Notes: a model not told the origin generated them from the sequence alone. A DNA stretch of 19,324 bases from Candidatus Woesearchaeota archaeon (GCA_013329175.1 DUKR01000068.1:1-19324); one strand, 5' to 3'; counted from the first letter of the stretch, positions 1-6,812 are shown. Program-made: numbers and translations.

Positions 1-311
1 ATAAATTCACAAAAAATTCAGGTGAATATGCATAGCTATGCTGTTGCAAATATAGTCAATTTGCCAACAGTACTACTTCAGCTTGTTGAATCTGCCTGCC
101 CCTTTGCAGCTTTGACTGGCATCGCTCCCGAAAAAATGCATTCCCTAAAAGCTCATTGCCTGTGGCTTCTTTCTCATCCCATCTCTTTATTTTTCCTCCC
201 TCCCTTGTTTGTGCTGGAAATCCTGATGTTGGAAATTCCGTCATGCTCTGCATCGGGCATCCATCCTTCATACCCGAGGGTACAGCACTCAAACCTAAGG
301 AGATGACTGCG

Positions 312-446
312 GCAATGGCCTGCCGCCAGCGCAGCCTTTTTTGTTTTCACTTTTCTTTCTTCACTTTTTTCTTCTTTTCTTTCTTCGTTTTTCTTTCCCC
401 CCGCCGGAAAGTGCAATAAGATGATGGCCTGAAACGAAAGGGATAA
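312..446 (-). repeat. Dispersed purine-rich repeat, copy A
   Basis: Read on the minus strand this runs: ATCCCTTTCGTTTCAGGCCA, then ATTGCACTTTCCG, a GA-rich stretch with GAAAAGTGAAAACAAAAAAG, and finally GGCCATTGCC. The same order of blocks recurs on the plus strand at 19128-19264, and the GA-rich part recurs at 8559-8597. Weaker similarity to the right-end copy seems to continue leftwards to about position 250 (shared TGAAGGATG). No conserved reading frame links the copies, so it is better read as a non-coding dispersed element than as a gene. Confidence 0.7.
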
Positions 447-601
447 AGTTACCCAAGTTACCCGTTGTCTGTCGAGGCAAAGAAACGGCAGCTATTGCCT
501 TTTTTTTCTAATGAGCTTTTCGGGAATGCCAAATGGAAAATGTCCCTACCTTACTTGCTGAAATTCTCAGGAGAGTGAAGGAGTACCTGCCAACAACAAC
601 A

Positions 602-609
602 TTTATAAA
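602..609 (+). promoter_or_regulatory. TATA box for the coiled-coil gene
   Basis: TTTATAAA lies about 45 bp ahead of the GTG start at 652. It would place transcription start near 630, leaving a short leader that carries the Shine-Dalgarno GAGGTGA at about 636-643. Confidence 0.55.
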
Positions 610-651
610 CGACAATGCCAGAAAATCCATCGTCAGAGGTGATGGGGTATT

Positions 652-2577
652 GTGAAATTCATGGGGTGGCTGCTTGCAGTATATGCAGTGCTCAAGGCTA
701 AGGCACCTGAGCTAGATGCGATTCCTCCGATGACTTCAAAGCAGTTGCCTGATGATTTCCTCATTCTTCCGCCCCCTCCTCCTCCGCGGATGAAGGAAAA
801 GAATGGGGCAGGCAAGCTTCCCAAAATCCAACTAGCACTTGAAGACACCCCCCTCCCTCCTGATTCCATCATGAAGCTTCGCAGCATGAGAAACCAAGAG
901 GAGAGAAAGAAAGCAAAAGAGGACTTTCTGCTGTTTCGGGCCAACCAGCTCATTGAACGCATCGAGTCTGCGGCAGGCGACATGCATCCAGAAAAGGCGC
1001 TTGACCTTTTTGCGCGACTGACGCGCTATCCTCCCCTACTTTCCGCAAAGCATAGGGCAGAGCTGCTTTCCGAGATGGATTTGCTCAGCGCAAAGGTCAT
1101 GGAGGTGAAGAAGGAGCTTAAGCGAAGGGATGTCGAGCAGGCACGCCTGGCAGCAGAAGCAGAAAAGCTCAGGCTTGAGGAGGCTCGCCGAGAAATAATT
1201 GAGCACAAGGCGCATGAGCAGCGGGAAGCGAAGATGCATAAGGTGCTTGACCTTGAAGAGCAGCGGCAGAAGGAGCTTCTCGAGGAGGGATTTGCCAAGC
1301 ATAGGGAGTTATTGAAGAGGCTGGCTGATGAGGAGAACAAGGCAAGAAGCGAAGAGTCCCTTGCACGAAAGTTGAGGGATGAGTATCTCGCTAAACAGGG
1401 AAAAAAGAGCGAACTCTTAGGGGAAGCCTTCAGCATAAGAGGGCATGTATTTGGCCAGCAGGATGCCATCATAAGGAAGGATATCAGGGAGATGGCAAAG
1501 CGACTTGGTCAGGGCATCAGGACAATCGAGAGTCATGAATCTATCCTGCGTGATGACGTCGAGACCAACCTCATGAAGCGAAAGGGCAAGCTTGATGACA
1601 TCAAGGCAGAGCTTGCAACAGAGGAGGAGGTCACCAGTCATATTCAGGACATCAGCGCAAAGATTATGGAATTTGATAAGGCTGCAGCAGGCGGAAATAC
1701 CCTGCTGAAGAGGGAGCTTCCGAAGCTGAAGAGGCTGCAGGAGAGTTATAGCAAGAAGGCGCAGGGGCTGCGCCAGGCAATCATAGCTAAGATAGCCTAT
1801 CTTGAGAGCATCAGGGGAAAGATTGAGGAGGAGCAGGCGCAGCAGAAGGAATGGGCTGAGCAGAAGAAGGCTATCATCACTGCAGAGCGAGAGCTTGCCC
1901 GTATGCGCAGGATGCGCGACTTTATGCAGATGCTCTCAAGGATTGGCATTGCAAAGTCAAGGCATCAGCAGGAGAAGGAGGCTTTCGCAATGCTGGCAAG
2001 GCAGGAGCAGATGGTAAGGCTGCAAAAAGAGCGGGAGCATGAGCAGGCATTGCGCATTGAGCGCGATGCAGGGTTAAGGCAAGCCCAGCTTGCTGTGCGA
2101 ACAGAGGAGAGCATAGCAAGCCAGGCAACACTTGTCGCAAAGCAGATGAAGGCTTACGAGAAGCGCATAAGGGCACTTGAAGGCAGGCGCAAGAAGCGTC
2201 ATGCAAAGCTGCTTGGAAAGCTGGAGAGCAAGGCTATGCTGGCAGGCGCTTTGGTTGAGGAGGAGATAGTACCTGCTATAAGCCGTGCATCCACACCTGT
2301 AACGGCCATCCCACCTGGCTTCCCTTTAGAGCAAAACGTACCAATACCCGTTGCATGGCAGGATGATGGACACCCTGATGACCTTAGCTATATCAGCAGG
2401 AGGATTGATGATGTGCGGGAGGCCTTGGCTCAACTTGACGTGCAACAGGCAAAAAGGGCATACATTGACATCATGCAGACCTATAATCACCTTTCTGATG
2501 AAAATAAAGGAAAGGTATATCATACAATACGTGAACTGTATGAAGAGCGCAAGCAGGCTGAAAGCCTGCCAGCATAG
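652..2577 (+). CDS. Large coiled-coil protein with helical C-terminal unit
   Basis: A 641-aa protein of unknown function. The GTG start at 652 is preferred because GAGGTGA sits 9 nt upstream; the in-frame ATG at 661 is too far from it. Residues 1-20 form a hydrophobic stretch that could be a weak membrane anchor, followed by a proline run (40-46). Residues about 130-480 are almost entirely Lys/Glu/Gln/Ala/Leu-rich and heptad-like, a long coiled coil. The last ~60 residues (YISRRIDDVREAL ... AKRAYIDIMQTYNHL ... KVYHTIRELYEE) form a two- or three-helix unit of a type I associate with DPANN archaeal proteins, and residues about 95-130 (NQLIERIESAAGDMHPEKAL) look like a second, degenerate copy. 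The role could be scaffolding or cell-surface related, which is inference. The stop codon TAG lies inside the first 80-nt direct repeat, so the 3' end may have been altered by insertion. Confidence 0.85.
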   Translation: MKFMGWLLAVYAVLKAKAPELDAIPPMTSKQLPDDFLILPPPPPPRMKEKNGAGKLPKIQLALEDTPLPPDSIMKLRSMRNQEERKKAKEDFLLFRANQLIERIESAAGDMHPEKALDLFARLTRYPPLLSAKHRAELLSEMDLLSAKVMEVKKELKRRDVEQARLAAEAEKLRLEEARREIIEHKAHEQREAKMHKVLDLEEQRQKELLEEGFAKHRELLKRLADEENKARSEESLARKLRDEYLAKQGKKSELLGEAFSIRGHVFGQQDAIIRKDIREMAKRLGQGIRTIESHESILRDDVETNLMKRKGKLDDIKAELATEEEVTSHIQDISAKIMEFDKAAAGGNTLLKRELPKLKRLQESYSKKAQGLRQAIIAKIAYLESIRGKIEEEQAQQKEWAEQKKAIITAERELARMRRMRDFMQMLSRIGIAKSRHQQEKEAFAMLARQEQMVRLQKEREHEQALRIERDAGLRQAQLAVRTEESIASQATLVAKQMKAYEKRIRALEGRRKKRHAKLLGKLESKAMLAGALVEEEIVPAISRASTPVTAIPPGFPLEQNVPIPVAWQDDGHPDDLSYISRRIDDVREALAQLDVQQAKRAYIDIMQTYNHLSDENKGKVYHTIRELYEERKQAESLPA

Positions 2578-2649
2578 GGCTGCCTGTCTTTCTTCAGTCC
2601 TGTTGAGAACAAGCCCCTTGATGGTATCCTCTCTTTGACAGGCGGATTT
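2570..2649 (+). repeat. 80-nt direct repeat, copy 1
   Basis: Identical to 4054-4133 at 79 of 80 positions (T at 2622 against A at 4106), with an exact offset of 1484 nt. It begins in the last codons of the coiled-coil gene. It carries short inverted arms: GCCTGTC near its start against GACAGGC near its end, TGTT-GAG-AACA, and CAAG-CCC-CTTG. It bounds the AT-rich island on the left. Confidence 0.9.
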
Positions 2650-2832
2650 TTGTGATTAAACTGCAGGCGTAGACTTCGCCTCAAGCAAAGCGAGGAGCTA
2701 AAGTTAAGCCTGCCGATGCCCAAAGGCACCAGAGAACAGAGGTAATGAAGGATAGGAATCTACGGACAAGGAACGCGAGTATGTGTGAGGTTCAATTCTT
2801 TTTGGGCTCTATGGATTATCTATTGCCATACC
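2650..2832. other. Spacer with stem-loops inside the island
   Basis: No gene is seen. A 6-bp stem GCAGGC (2663-2668)/GCCTGC (2708-2713) encloses a smaller CCTC/GAGG hairpin, followed by TGCC-CAAA-GGCA at 2716-2727. The density of small stems resembles the end of a mobile element or a guide-RNA-like region, but no adjacent nuclease gene supports the latter. Confidence 0.4.
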
Positions 2833-3336
2833 CTACCCATCTTTGAATACTACCTGTTTTTGTTTACTTAATTCAACCATGTTCTCAAGTTCATCCCGAA
2901 TCATAGAATAAATTTGATGTTTAGTGATATCTTCGTTTTTATCTACAATATTCACTAGGTCAGCAACACTGCTCATTGCCGTATTGAAAGCACTACCATT
3001 ATCAAAGTTCTGGTCTCTCCTTAGGGTAACATAGCAATCCTTACTATAAGTAATCAAGCGATGGTAAGCATCTTTGATAGGATTACAAGGCATTATGCGA
3101 AGACCACGAATACTATTTCTATATTCCTCCTGTAATTCTTTGGTTTTGTTATCGAGGTCAATGAACAAATATTCCTCGGCTCCTCTAAACGGGTTGTACA
3201 TCTCCTGAAATTCATTCTGATACTTAGTTATCACTTCATCAAGTTTTTTTTGTTTTTCAACATCGGCTTTTTCCCCATCAGCCTTCTTTTTATTTTTGTT
3301 GATATAATCCTGAATACCGTTGGTTACTTCGCTCAT
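2833..3336 (-). CDS. Hypothetical protein in AT-rich island
   Basis: A 167-aa protein I do not recognise. It starts with a Lys/Asp-rich segment (residues 10-35) and is predicted mostly helical, with no signal peptide or membrane segment. Aromatic and Asn residues are frequent (MYNPFRGAEEYLF, NFDNGSAFNTAM). The start is well supported: GGAGTGATG lies just upstream of ATG and a TATA box (TTTATATA) at 3384-3392 is at promoter distance. Base composition is clearly more AT-rich than the flanking genes, and it lies between the two 80-nt repeats, so it was probably acquired horizontally as cargo. An immunity or toxin role is possible for such cargo but nothing in the sequence shows it. Confidence 0.75.
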   Translation of the reverse strand: MSEVTNGIQDYINKNKKKADGEKADVEKQKKLDEVITKYQNEFQEMYNPFRGAEEYLFIDLDNKTKELQEEYRNSIRGLRIMPCNPIKDAYHRLITYSKDCYVTLRRDQNFDNGSAFNTAMSSVADLVNIVDKNEDITKHQIYSMIRDELENMVELSKQKQVVFKDG

Positions 3337-3383
3337 GTGCTCATCACTCCTGAATTGGTATTCCTGGAGGAAAGCATTGGAGA

Positions 3384-3392
3384 TATATAAAT
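3384..3392 (-). promoter_or_regulatory. TATA box for the hypothetical island gene
   Basis: Reads ATTTATATA on the minus strand, about 50 bp ahead of the ATG at 3336. This leaves a ~20-nt leader containing the GGAGTGA ribosome-binding site. Confidence 0.55.
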
Positions 3393-3460
3393 CTTTTCAT
3401 TATCCGTACTTAAAAGTAGTTACATTTGGGGGCTTGATGCCAAGCTGCTGTGTTGCATAA

Positions 3461-3667
3461 TTATCTCAACTCTGCCACCTCTGCCTTAATTTTCAACTGG
3501 TTCAGAACCTCCATTACTTTCGCTAAGTCTTTAGAATCATCTAATTCAATGATTGCTTTCTTGTATCGCTTACATCTCACTTTTGCTAAAGCACCCTCTC
3601 TTTCATATTGGTAGCTATAGTTAGATGTATCTCGATAACCAAACAATTTCCTCAATTTGACGTCCAT
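3461..3667 (-). CDS. Short hypothetical protein, probably a gene fragment
   Basis: A 68-aa frame, AT-rich like its neighbour, with the segment KVRCKRYKKAIIELDDSK and a helical C-terminus (AKVMEVLNQLKIKAEVAEL). I do not recognise it. Its first codons overlap, on the opposite strand, the point where the transposase remnant begins (about 3659). The present ATG may therefore come from the transposase sequence, and the original N-terminus may be lost. No clear Shine-Dalgarno or TATA box precedes it, which fits a truncated gene. Confidence 0.45.
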   Translation of the reverse strand: MDVKLRKLFGYRDTSNYSYQYEREGALAKVRCKRYKKAIIELDDSKDLAKVMEVLNQLKIKAEVAELR

Positions 3668-3982
3668 GCACTGTTTGACCTGCTTGACCAGTATGACATC
3701 AGATCAGGGATTAAGATACGAAAAAATGCAGGTGTTGATGAAGATGGAAACGGCTCTTAGAGGAGAAGGCAGGAAGTCCTTAAGTACCGGAAGAAAGGCT
3801 ATCGTAAGTGGGCAAAAGACGCGGACCATGGTATGCGCTGGCCAGGAACAGAAGGCATATTCTCAGCAGTGAAGCGGATATTTGGTGAAGGAACCAAAGG
3901 AAAAAACATCAAGACTATGGCGCATGAGCTGAAAAGGAGATTCTGGGCATACGACAGGATGTGCAACTATGCTGAGGCATAG
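3659..3982 (+). pseudogene. IS5-like DDE transposase, C-terminal remnant with amber codon
   Basis: In one continuous frame the + strand encodes about 107 codons typical of the C-terminal third of an IS5/IS4-type transposase: DVHALFDLLDQYD, IRSGIKIRKNAG, RRRQEVLKYRKKGYRKWAKD, then RWPGTEGIFSAVKRIFGE with the conserved catalytic-Glu region (TEGIFSAVKR), and a final RFWAYDRMCNYAEA before TAG. The frame is broken only by TAG at 3758-3760. The N-terminal half, including the first catalytic Asp, is missing and is replaced at about 3659 by unrelated AT-rich sequence. It is non-functional as it stands. The family assignment rests on motif recognition, not on a search. Confidence 0.8.
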
Positions 3983-4053
3983 CGGGAGCTCTCATGAAAT
4001 CCATGTAACCAAAAAGAAACGAAGAAAAAAACTGCCATTTTATTTATGCAGCA

Positions 4054-4133
4054 CAGCATAGGGCTGCCTGTCTTTCTTCAGTCCTGTTGAGAACAAGCCC
4101 CTTGAAGGTATCCTCTCTTTGACAGGCGGATTT
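4054..4133 (+). repeat. 80-nt direct repeat, copy 2
   Basis: The second copy of the 2570-2649 repeat, same orientation, with a single mismatch. It lies 72 nt past the stop of the transposase remnant and closes the AT-rich island on the right. Confidence 0.9.
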
Positions 4134-4168
4134 ATATGATCTTGTCACATACAAAGTCAGGCAGCCCT
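4060..4168. repeat. 11-bp terminal-type inverted repeat pair
   Basis: AGGGCTGCCTG (4060-4070, inside copy 2 of the direct repeat) is perfectly inverted as CAGGCAGCCCT at 4158-4168. The same left arm also occurs at 2576-2586. The pair could be the ends of a 109-bp deleted element, or 2576 and 4158 could be the outer ends of a ~1.6-kb insertion. No clean target-site duplication is visible for either reading. Confidence 0.5.
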
Positions 4169-4180
4169 CAGGCAAGAAAT

Positions 4181-4190
4181 CTTTTTAAAC
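4181..4190 (+). promoter_or_regulatory. TATA box for tRNA-Ser
   Basis: CTTTTTAAAC centred about 35 bp upstream of the tRNA 5' end, the usual archaeal spacing for a tRNA transcribed with a short leader. Confidence 0.6.
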
Positions 4191-4220
4191 GAAGCAGAGG
4201 TTGCTTCCTTTGTATCTATT

Positions 4221-4348
4221 GCCGTGGTCGCATAACCTGGTATTGCGCAAGCCTGGAAACGACAAAAAAATGACGCCGGCGTGCGCCAACTCAGTTCCTG
4301 AGAGCTTGTTTCCGAAAGGATGTCCCGGTTCAAATCCGGGCCACGGCG
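4221..4348 (+). tRNA. tRNA-Ser(GGA) with anticodon-loop intron
   Basis: The acceptor stem GCCGTGG (4221-4227) pairs with CCACGGC (4341-4347), followed by discriminator G (4348), the serine type. The D stem is GCA/TGC (4230-4232/4244-4246). The anticodon stem CAAGC (4248-4252) pairs with GCTTG (4304-4308), and T33 is followed by the anticodon GGA (4255-4257). A long variable arm with stem TCC-GAAA-GGA confirms a class II tRNA and hence serine. The T arm is CCCGG-TTCAAAT-CCGGG. The anticodon loop is interrupted between positions 37 and 38 by an intron of about 44 nt (4259-4302, boundaries possibly shifted by one base), the classic archaeal site. The mature tRNA would be about 84 nt. CCA is not encoded. 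Confidence 0.93.
4259..4302 (+). other. tRNA intron (position 37/38)
   Basis: A 44-nt insertion in the anticodon loop. Pairing of CTGG (4253-4256) with CCTG (4297-4300), one U-U mismatch, followed by AAA and AGA bulges, gives a relaxed bulge-helix-bulge that the archaeal splicing endonuclease could cut. Below it GAC (4261-4263) can pair with GTT (4294-4296). The exact cut sites are inferred. Confidence 0.7.
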
Positions 4349-4385
4349 TTGCCTCGCCAGTCTTTGAACCTGCGGTTCATGCGCA

Positions 4386-4403
4386 GAAATGCTTACGCAT
4401 TTC
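4386..4403 (-). other. Perfect hairpin over the helicase stop codon
   Basis: GAAATGC-TTAC-GCATTTC: a 7-bp perfect stem whose loop, read on the minus strand, contains the TAA stop of the helicase gene. It may protect or define the 3' end of that message, which converges on the tRNA gene. Confidence 0.45.
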
Positions 4404-6270
4404 TATAGAACTCCCTTATCCTTGGCTGAAACGCCCTTGTCACTTCCACGTGCAGATCCTTTGGGAGGCAGGAAAGGTATCTTGGCCACGCATAGCGCTC
4501 ATCAAGGAAGATTATCATCCCCCTGTCAGTCTCTGAGCGTATGCACCTGCCAGCATTCTGCAAGGTCTTCGTGATTGCTGGAAACACATACCCGTAATCC
4601 CATCCCCTCCCGAAGCGACGGTCATAATAGGAAATAAGTTGCTGGATCTCAAGCGATGGCCTCTCCAGCGGCAGGCCTACGACTATGACTGCCTTCAACG
4701 CGTCGCCAGGCAGGTCTATGCCCTCCCCAAACGAGCCGGTGGAAACACCCAGCAGCACAGCGCCATGCTTCTGGTATGAGGCAAACCTGGCAATCATATC
4801 CTGCTTCTCCTGTGAGGTAAGCGTTGGATCCTCCCTGAAGATGGTCCTGATACACATGCCCTCAAATTCCCGCGCAATCCTGTCCCTCATGAAGTAGCTT
4901 GGGAAAAAGATAGCAGTATTTCCAGGGATGTCGTTTGCCATCGCTGAAAGAAGCATGGCAATCTGCGAGAATTGCTCATCATTGCGCTTTGCATACTGCG
5001 TCGTTGTCAGTGGCACCACAAGACATTTCCTGTTCTCCCTTGGAAAAGGGCTTTCATACACCCGCTCATCGCACCGTCTAAACGAGAGAAGGTCCCTAAA
5101 CATCGAGGTTGGCGTCAACGTCCCTGACATCAGGATGACGGAATGCGCCTCTTCAGCAACCTCAACTGATACTATTGATGGGTCAAGGCATCGATAGGAT
5201 AGAATTAGGTTCTGCTCCTTTCGCTCAAGTATTCTCGCGTACCCTTCGTCAGGCCCAAGCCACGACTCAAGAAACTCAGCAACACCAGCAACAAACGACT
5301 GCTTCTGGTGGCTGCGAGCCTCCTCAGCGATAAACAGCAGGCTGACGATAAACTCGTCGTAGTTTTGGATAAGGGAGGTGAGATGCCCCTTCTCAACCAG
5401 CACTTCTTCATTTTTAGTGTACGAGTGGACTGAGCCTTTCAAGAGCGATGCTGCAAGCAAGCCAAGCTTCCTTCTCATGGCAGCAAGCGAGGAAGCACTC
5501 TCATTGAACTGGTATTTTGCTGCCTCTTTTTCTGCCCGCTCAAGCATGGAGGCTGTCAGCCGCTGCGTCAGCAGCTCCCTGCACCTGCTGGGAAGGTTGT
5601 GCCCTTCATCAACGATGATGATAGATTTTGACAGCTCTTTCCCGATTTTCTTTAAGAAATTCTGCCTGATGCCTGGGCTGAAAAGATAGTAATAATCGCT
5701 GATGATGACATCAGCCTCTTTGGCATGCAAGATGGAAAGCTCATACGGGCACAGGCTGGCCCTCTTGCCTATCCGGTATACTTCAGCCGTGCTCTGGTCA
5801 GCTGAAGAGGCAAGGTCAGAGAGTGCCTTCTGCGCCTCAACTGATACCTTCCCCTTGTCCCTGACGCGGGAATAGAACGAGCAGTTCCCTTCCTCCCTAA
5901 GATGCTTGCAATACTCCATGAAGTCCCTGGTGCGCAGGGTATGCACTGAATCCTGCAAACACATCCATTTCTTGCCGATAATGTCAGCGACCCTGATGGA
6001 GACGCCGTGCAGCTCACGCATCCTTTGGATGGTATCCAAGGCTATCTTGTGCTGGGTATGCCGCGAGGTGAGGAAAAAGACTGTCAGACCATGCTGCAAA
6101 GCATGTGCGAGGGCAGGGGCAAGGCTAGCAGCGGTCTTCCCTAATCCTGTAGGAGCATGGCAAATCAGGTGCTTCTTTTGTGAAACAGCATCAAGCACGT
6201 CTTTTATCATGTCCTGCTGGATTGGGCGGATGAACTCGTGGGGGAACCGCACTTTAGGTAGCTCTGCCAT
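4393..6270 (-). CDS. XPD/Rad3/DinG-family Fe-S superfamily 2 helicase
   Basis: An ATP-dependent 5'-3' DNA helicase of the XPD group, acting in DNA repair. About 625 aa from ATG 6270. This start is chosen over the in-frame one at 6345 because a TATA box (6294-6301) lies inside the longer version at leaderless-promoter distance. Motifs seen: RPIQQDMI (Q-like region), Walker A APTGLGKT (39-46), four cysteines at about 104, 121, 130 and 174 in the positions of the Fe-S cluster domain, a Walker B variant DEGH (221-224) instead of DEAH, ILMSGTLTP, FGEGIDLPG and the motif VI region QNAGRCIRSE. The length is close to that of archaeal XPD. It converges with the tRNA-Ser gene and precedes no obvious partner; the upstream glutaredoxin has its own promoter. 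Confidence 0.92.
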   Translation of the reverse strand: MAELPKVRFPHEFIRPIQQDMIKDVLDAVSQKKHLICHAPTGLGKTAASLAPALAHALQHGLTVFFLTSRHTQHKIALDTIQRMRELHGVSIRVADIIGKKWMCLQDSVHTLRTRDFMEYCKHLREEGNCSFYSRVRDKGKVSVEAQKALSDLASSADQSTAEVYRIGKRASLCPYELSILHAKEADVIISDYYYLFSPGIRQNFLKKIGKELSKSIIIVDEGHNLPSRCRELLTQRLTASMLERAEKEAAKYQFNESASSLAAMRRKLGLLAASLLKGSVHSYTKNEEVLVEKGHLTSLIQNYDEFIVSLLFIAEEARSHQKQSFVAGVAEFLESWLGPDEGYARILERKEQNLILSYRCLDPSIVSVEVAEEAHSVILMSGTLTPTSMFRDLLSFRRCDERVYESPFPRENRKCLVVPLTTTQYAKRNDEQFSQIAMLLSAMANDIPGNTAIFFPSYFMRDRIAREFEGMCIRTIFREDPTLTSQEKQDMIARFASYQKHGAVLLGVSTGSFGEGIDLPGDALKAVIVVGLPLERPSLEIQQLISYYDRRFGRGWDYGYVFPAITKTLQNAGRCIRSETDRGMIIFLDERYAWPRYLSCLPKDLHVEVTRAFQPRIREFYRNA

Positions 6271-6293
6271 ACTGCGGGCAGAGGAAGATGCCT

Positions 6294-6301
6294 TATTAAA
6301 A
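6294..6301 (-). promoter_or_regulatory. TATA box for the helicase
   Basis: Reads TTTTAATA on the minus strand, about 28 bp ahead of ATG 6270, giving an essentially leaderless transcript. This decides the start codon. Confidence 0.55.
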
Positions 6302-6363
6302 GGGTATTGGCGCCTGCAGCATATTTGACGCAAAAAGGCAAGCAAAAGAAAAAAAGATTCCTC

Positions 6364-6618
6364 TCATCGGCCCTTCAACTCGTCAGCGAGCGCTTCCTTG
6401 ATTGCCTCAACGTCAAAGCCGATGATGGGCTCTGAGCCTTCGATGTCAATCACAGGTACGCCCATCTGGCCTGTCTTCTCAAGCATCACGTCGCGTGCTT
6501 CCTCATCAACGCCGACATCCTTTTCCTCGAACTTGATGTGGCACTCCTTGAGAAAATCCTTAGCTTTCACGCACCATGGGCAACTCTGGGTGCTGTAGAC
6601 CGTGACTTGTTTTGCCAT
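6364..6618 (-). CDS. Glutaredoxin-like thiol oxidoreductase
   Basis: An 84-aa single-domain glutaredoxin/thioredoxin-fold protein. The N-terminal strand VTVYST leads into the redox-active CPWC motif (C13, C16), and the cis-proline region is GVPVIDIEG, followed by the C-terminal helix. The CPWC active site and the size match the NrdH/glutaredoxin group found in archaea. Electrons could go to ribonucleotide reductase or to protein disulfides, which is not shown here. The start is fixed by a strong Shine-Dalgarno (GGAGGTTGAT) 6-7 nt ahead of ATG, and a TATA box (6658-6665) lies just upstream. Two long inverted repeats lie immediately beyond that promoter. Confidence 0.92.
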   Translation of the reverse strand: MAKQVTVYSTQSCPWCVKAKDFLKECHIKFEEKDVGVDEEARDVMLEKTGQMGVPVIDIEGSEPIIGFDVEAIKEALADELKGR

Positions 6619-6657
6619 TAGTGAATCAACCTCCGTTCCTTTGTTTTCTTGCTGGTC

Positions 6658-6665
6658 ATTTAAAT
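6658..6665 (-). promoter_or_regulatory. TATA box for glutaredoxin
   Basis: The palindromic ATTTAAAT lies about 43 bp ahead of ATG 6618. It predicts a ~15-20-nt leader carrying GGAGGTTGA. The 13-bp inverted repeat at 6673-6723 abuts it on the upstream side, in operator position. Confidence 0.55.
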
Positions 6666-6672
6666 GTGTTGT

Positions 6673-6723
6673 TATAGCAAAGTGCTGTAATCAATGAAAC
6701 TTTTGCATAGGCACTTTGCTATA
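6673..6723. repeat. Inverted repeat 1: perfect 13-bp arms
   Basis: TATAGCAAAGTGC (6673-6685) and GCACTTTGCTATA (6711-6723), perfect, with a 25-nt AT-rich loop. It lies directly upstream of the glutaredoxin TATA box and downstream of the CARF regulator. It shares ATA (6721-6723) with the next inverted repeat. Confidence 0.9.
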
Positions 6724-6771
6724 CCAGCAGAAAACACTAAATGTTCGATAATGAATGTTTTCTGCTGGTAT
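6721..6771. repeat. Inverted repeat 2: perfect 16-bp arms
   Basis: ATACCAGCAGAAAACA (6721-6736) and TGTTTTCTGCTGGTAT (6756-6771), perfect, with a 19-nt loop. It sits head-to-tail with inverted repeat 1 and overlaps it by three bases. The stem sequences of the two are unrelated. Confidence 0.9.
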
Positions 6772-6812
6772 GAAGAGATTTTCAGGAGATATAATATCCT
6801 TTTCTTGAGGGG

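Larger units (their letters stand above)
1..651. other. Leader region without a supported gene
   Basis: No reading frame here has a convincing start signal or recognisable protein. The open frames of 78-94 codons overlap one another on both strands and look random. The stretch holds a perfect 12-bp palindrome (GCATAGCTATGC, 30-41), a strongly pyrimidine-biased tract on the + strand at about 335-410 that belongs to a dispersed repeat (separate entry), and the promoter and Shine-Dalgarno of the coiled-coil gene at its right end. Confidence 0.6.

Noticed and set aside
22..416. Overlapping open frames on both strands at the left end
   Set aside because: No ribosome-binding site, no recognisable protein, low-complexity composition, and overlap with a dispersed repeat; most likely chance frames.
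1026..1472. Ser/Leu-rich antisense frames inside the coiled-coil gene
   Set aside because: Shadow of Glu/Lys-rich codons on the coding strand; no independent signals.
2520..2729. Minus-strand open frame across the first 80-nt repeat
   Set aside because: It overlaps the 3' end of a well-supported plus-strand gene and the repeat; no start signal or family.
2650..2790. TnpB-type guide RNA or group II intron end
   Set aside because: Stem-rich, but there is no TnpB, IS200 transposase or reverse transcriptase nearby and no domain V-like hairpin.
2570..4133. Long-terminal-repeat element
   Set aside because: The 80-nt direct repeats are too short and no integrase or reverse transcriptase is present; the only transposase trace is DDE type.
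6673..6771. CRISPR-like repeat array
   Set aside because: The two dyads have different sequences and there is no regular repeat-spacer pattern; no array was seen anywhere in the window.
6673..6771. Intrinsic terminator of the CARF gene
   Set aside because: The stems are AT-rich, lack a following U-run on the minus strand, and archaeal termination does not generally need hairpins; operator or RNA roles fit at least as well.
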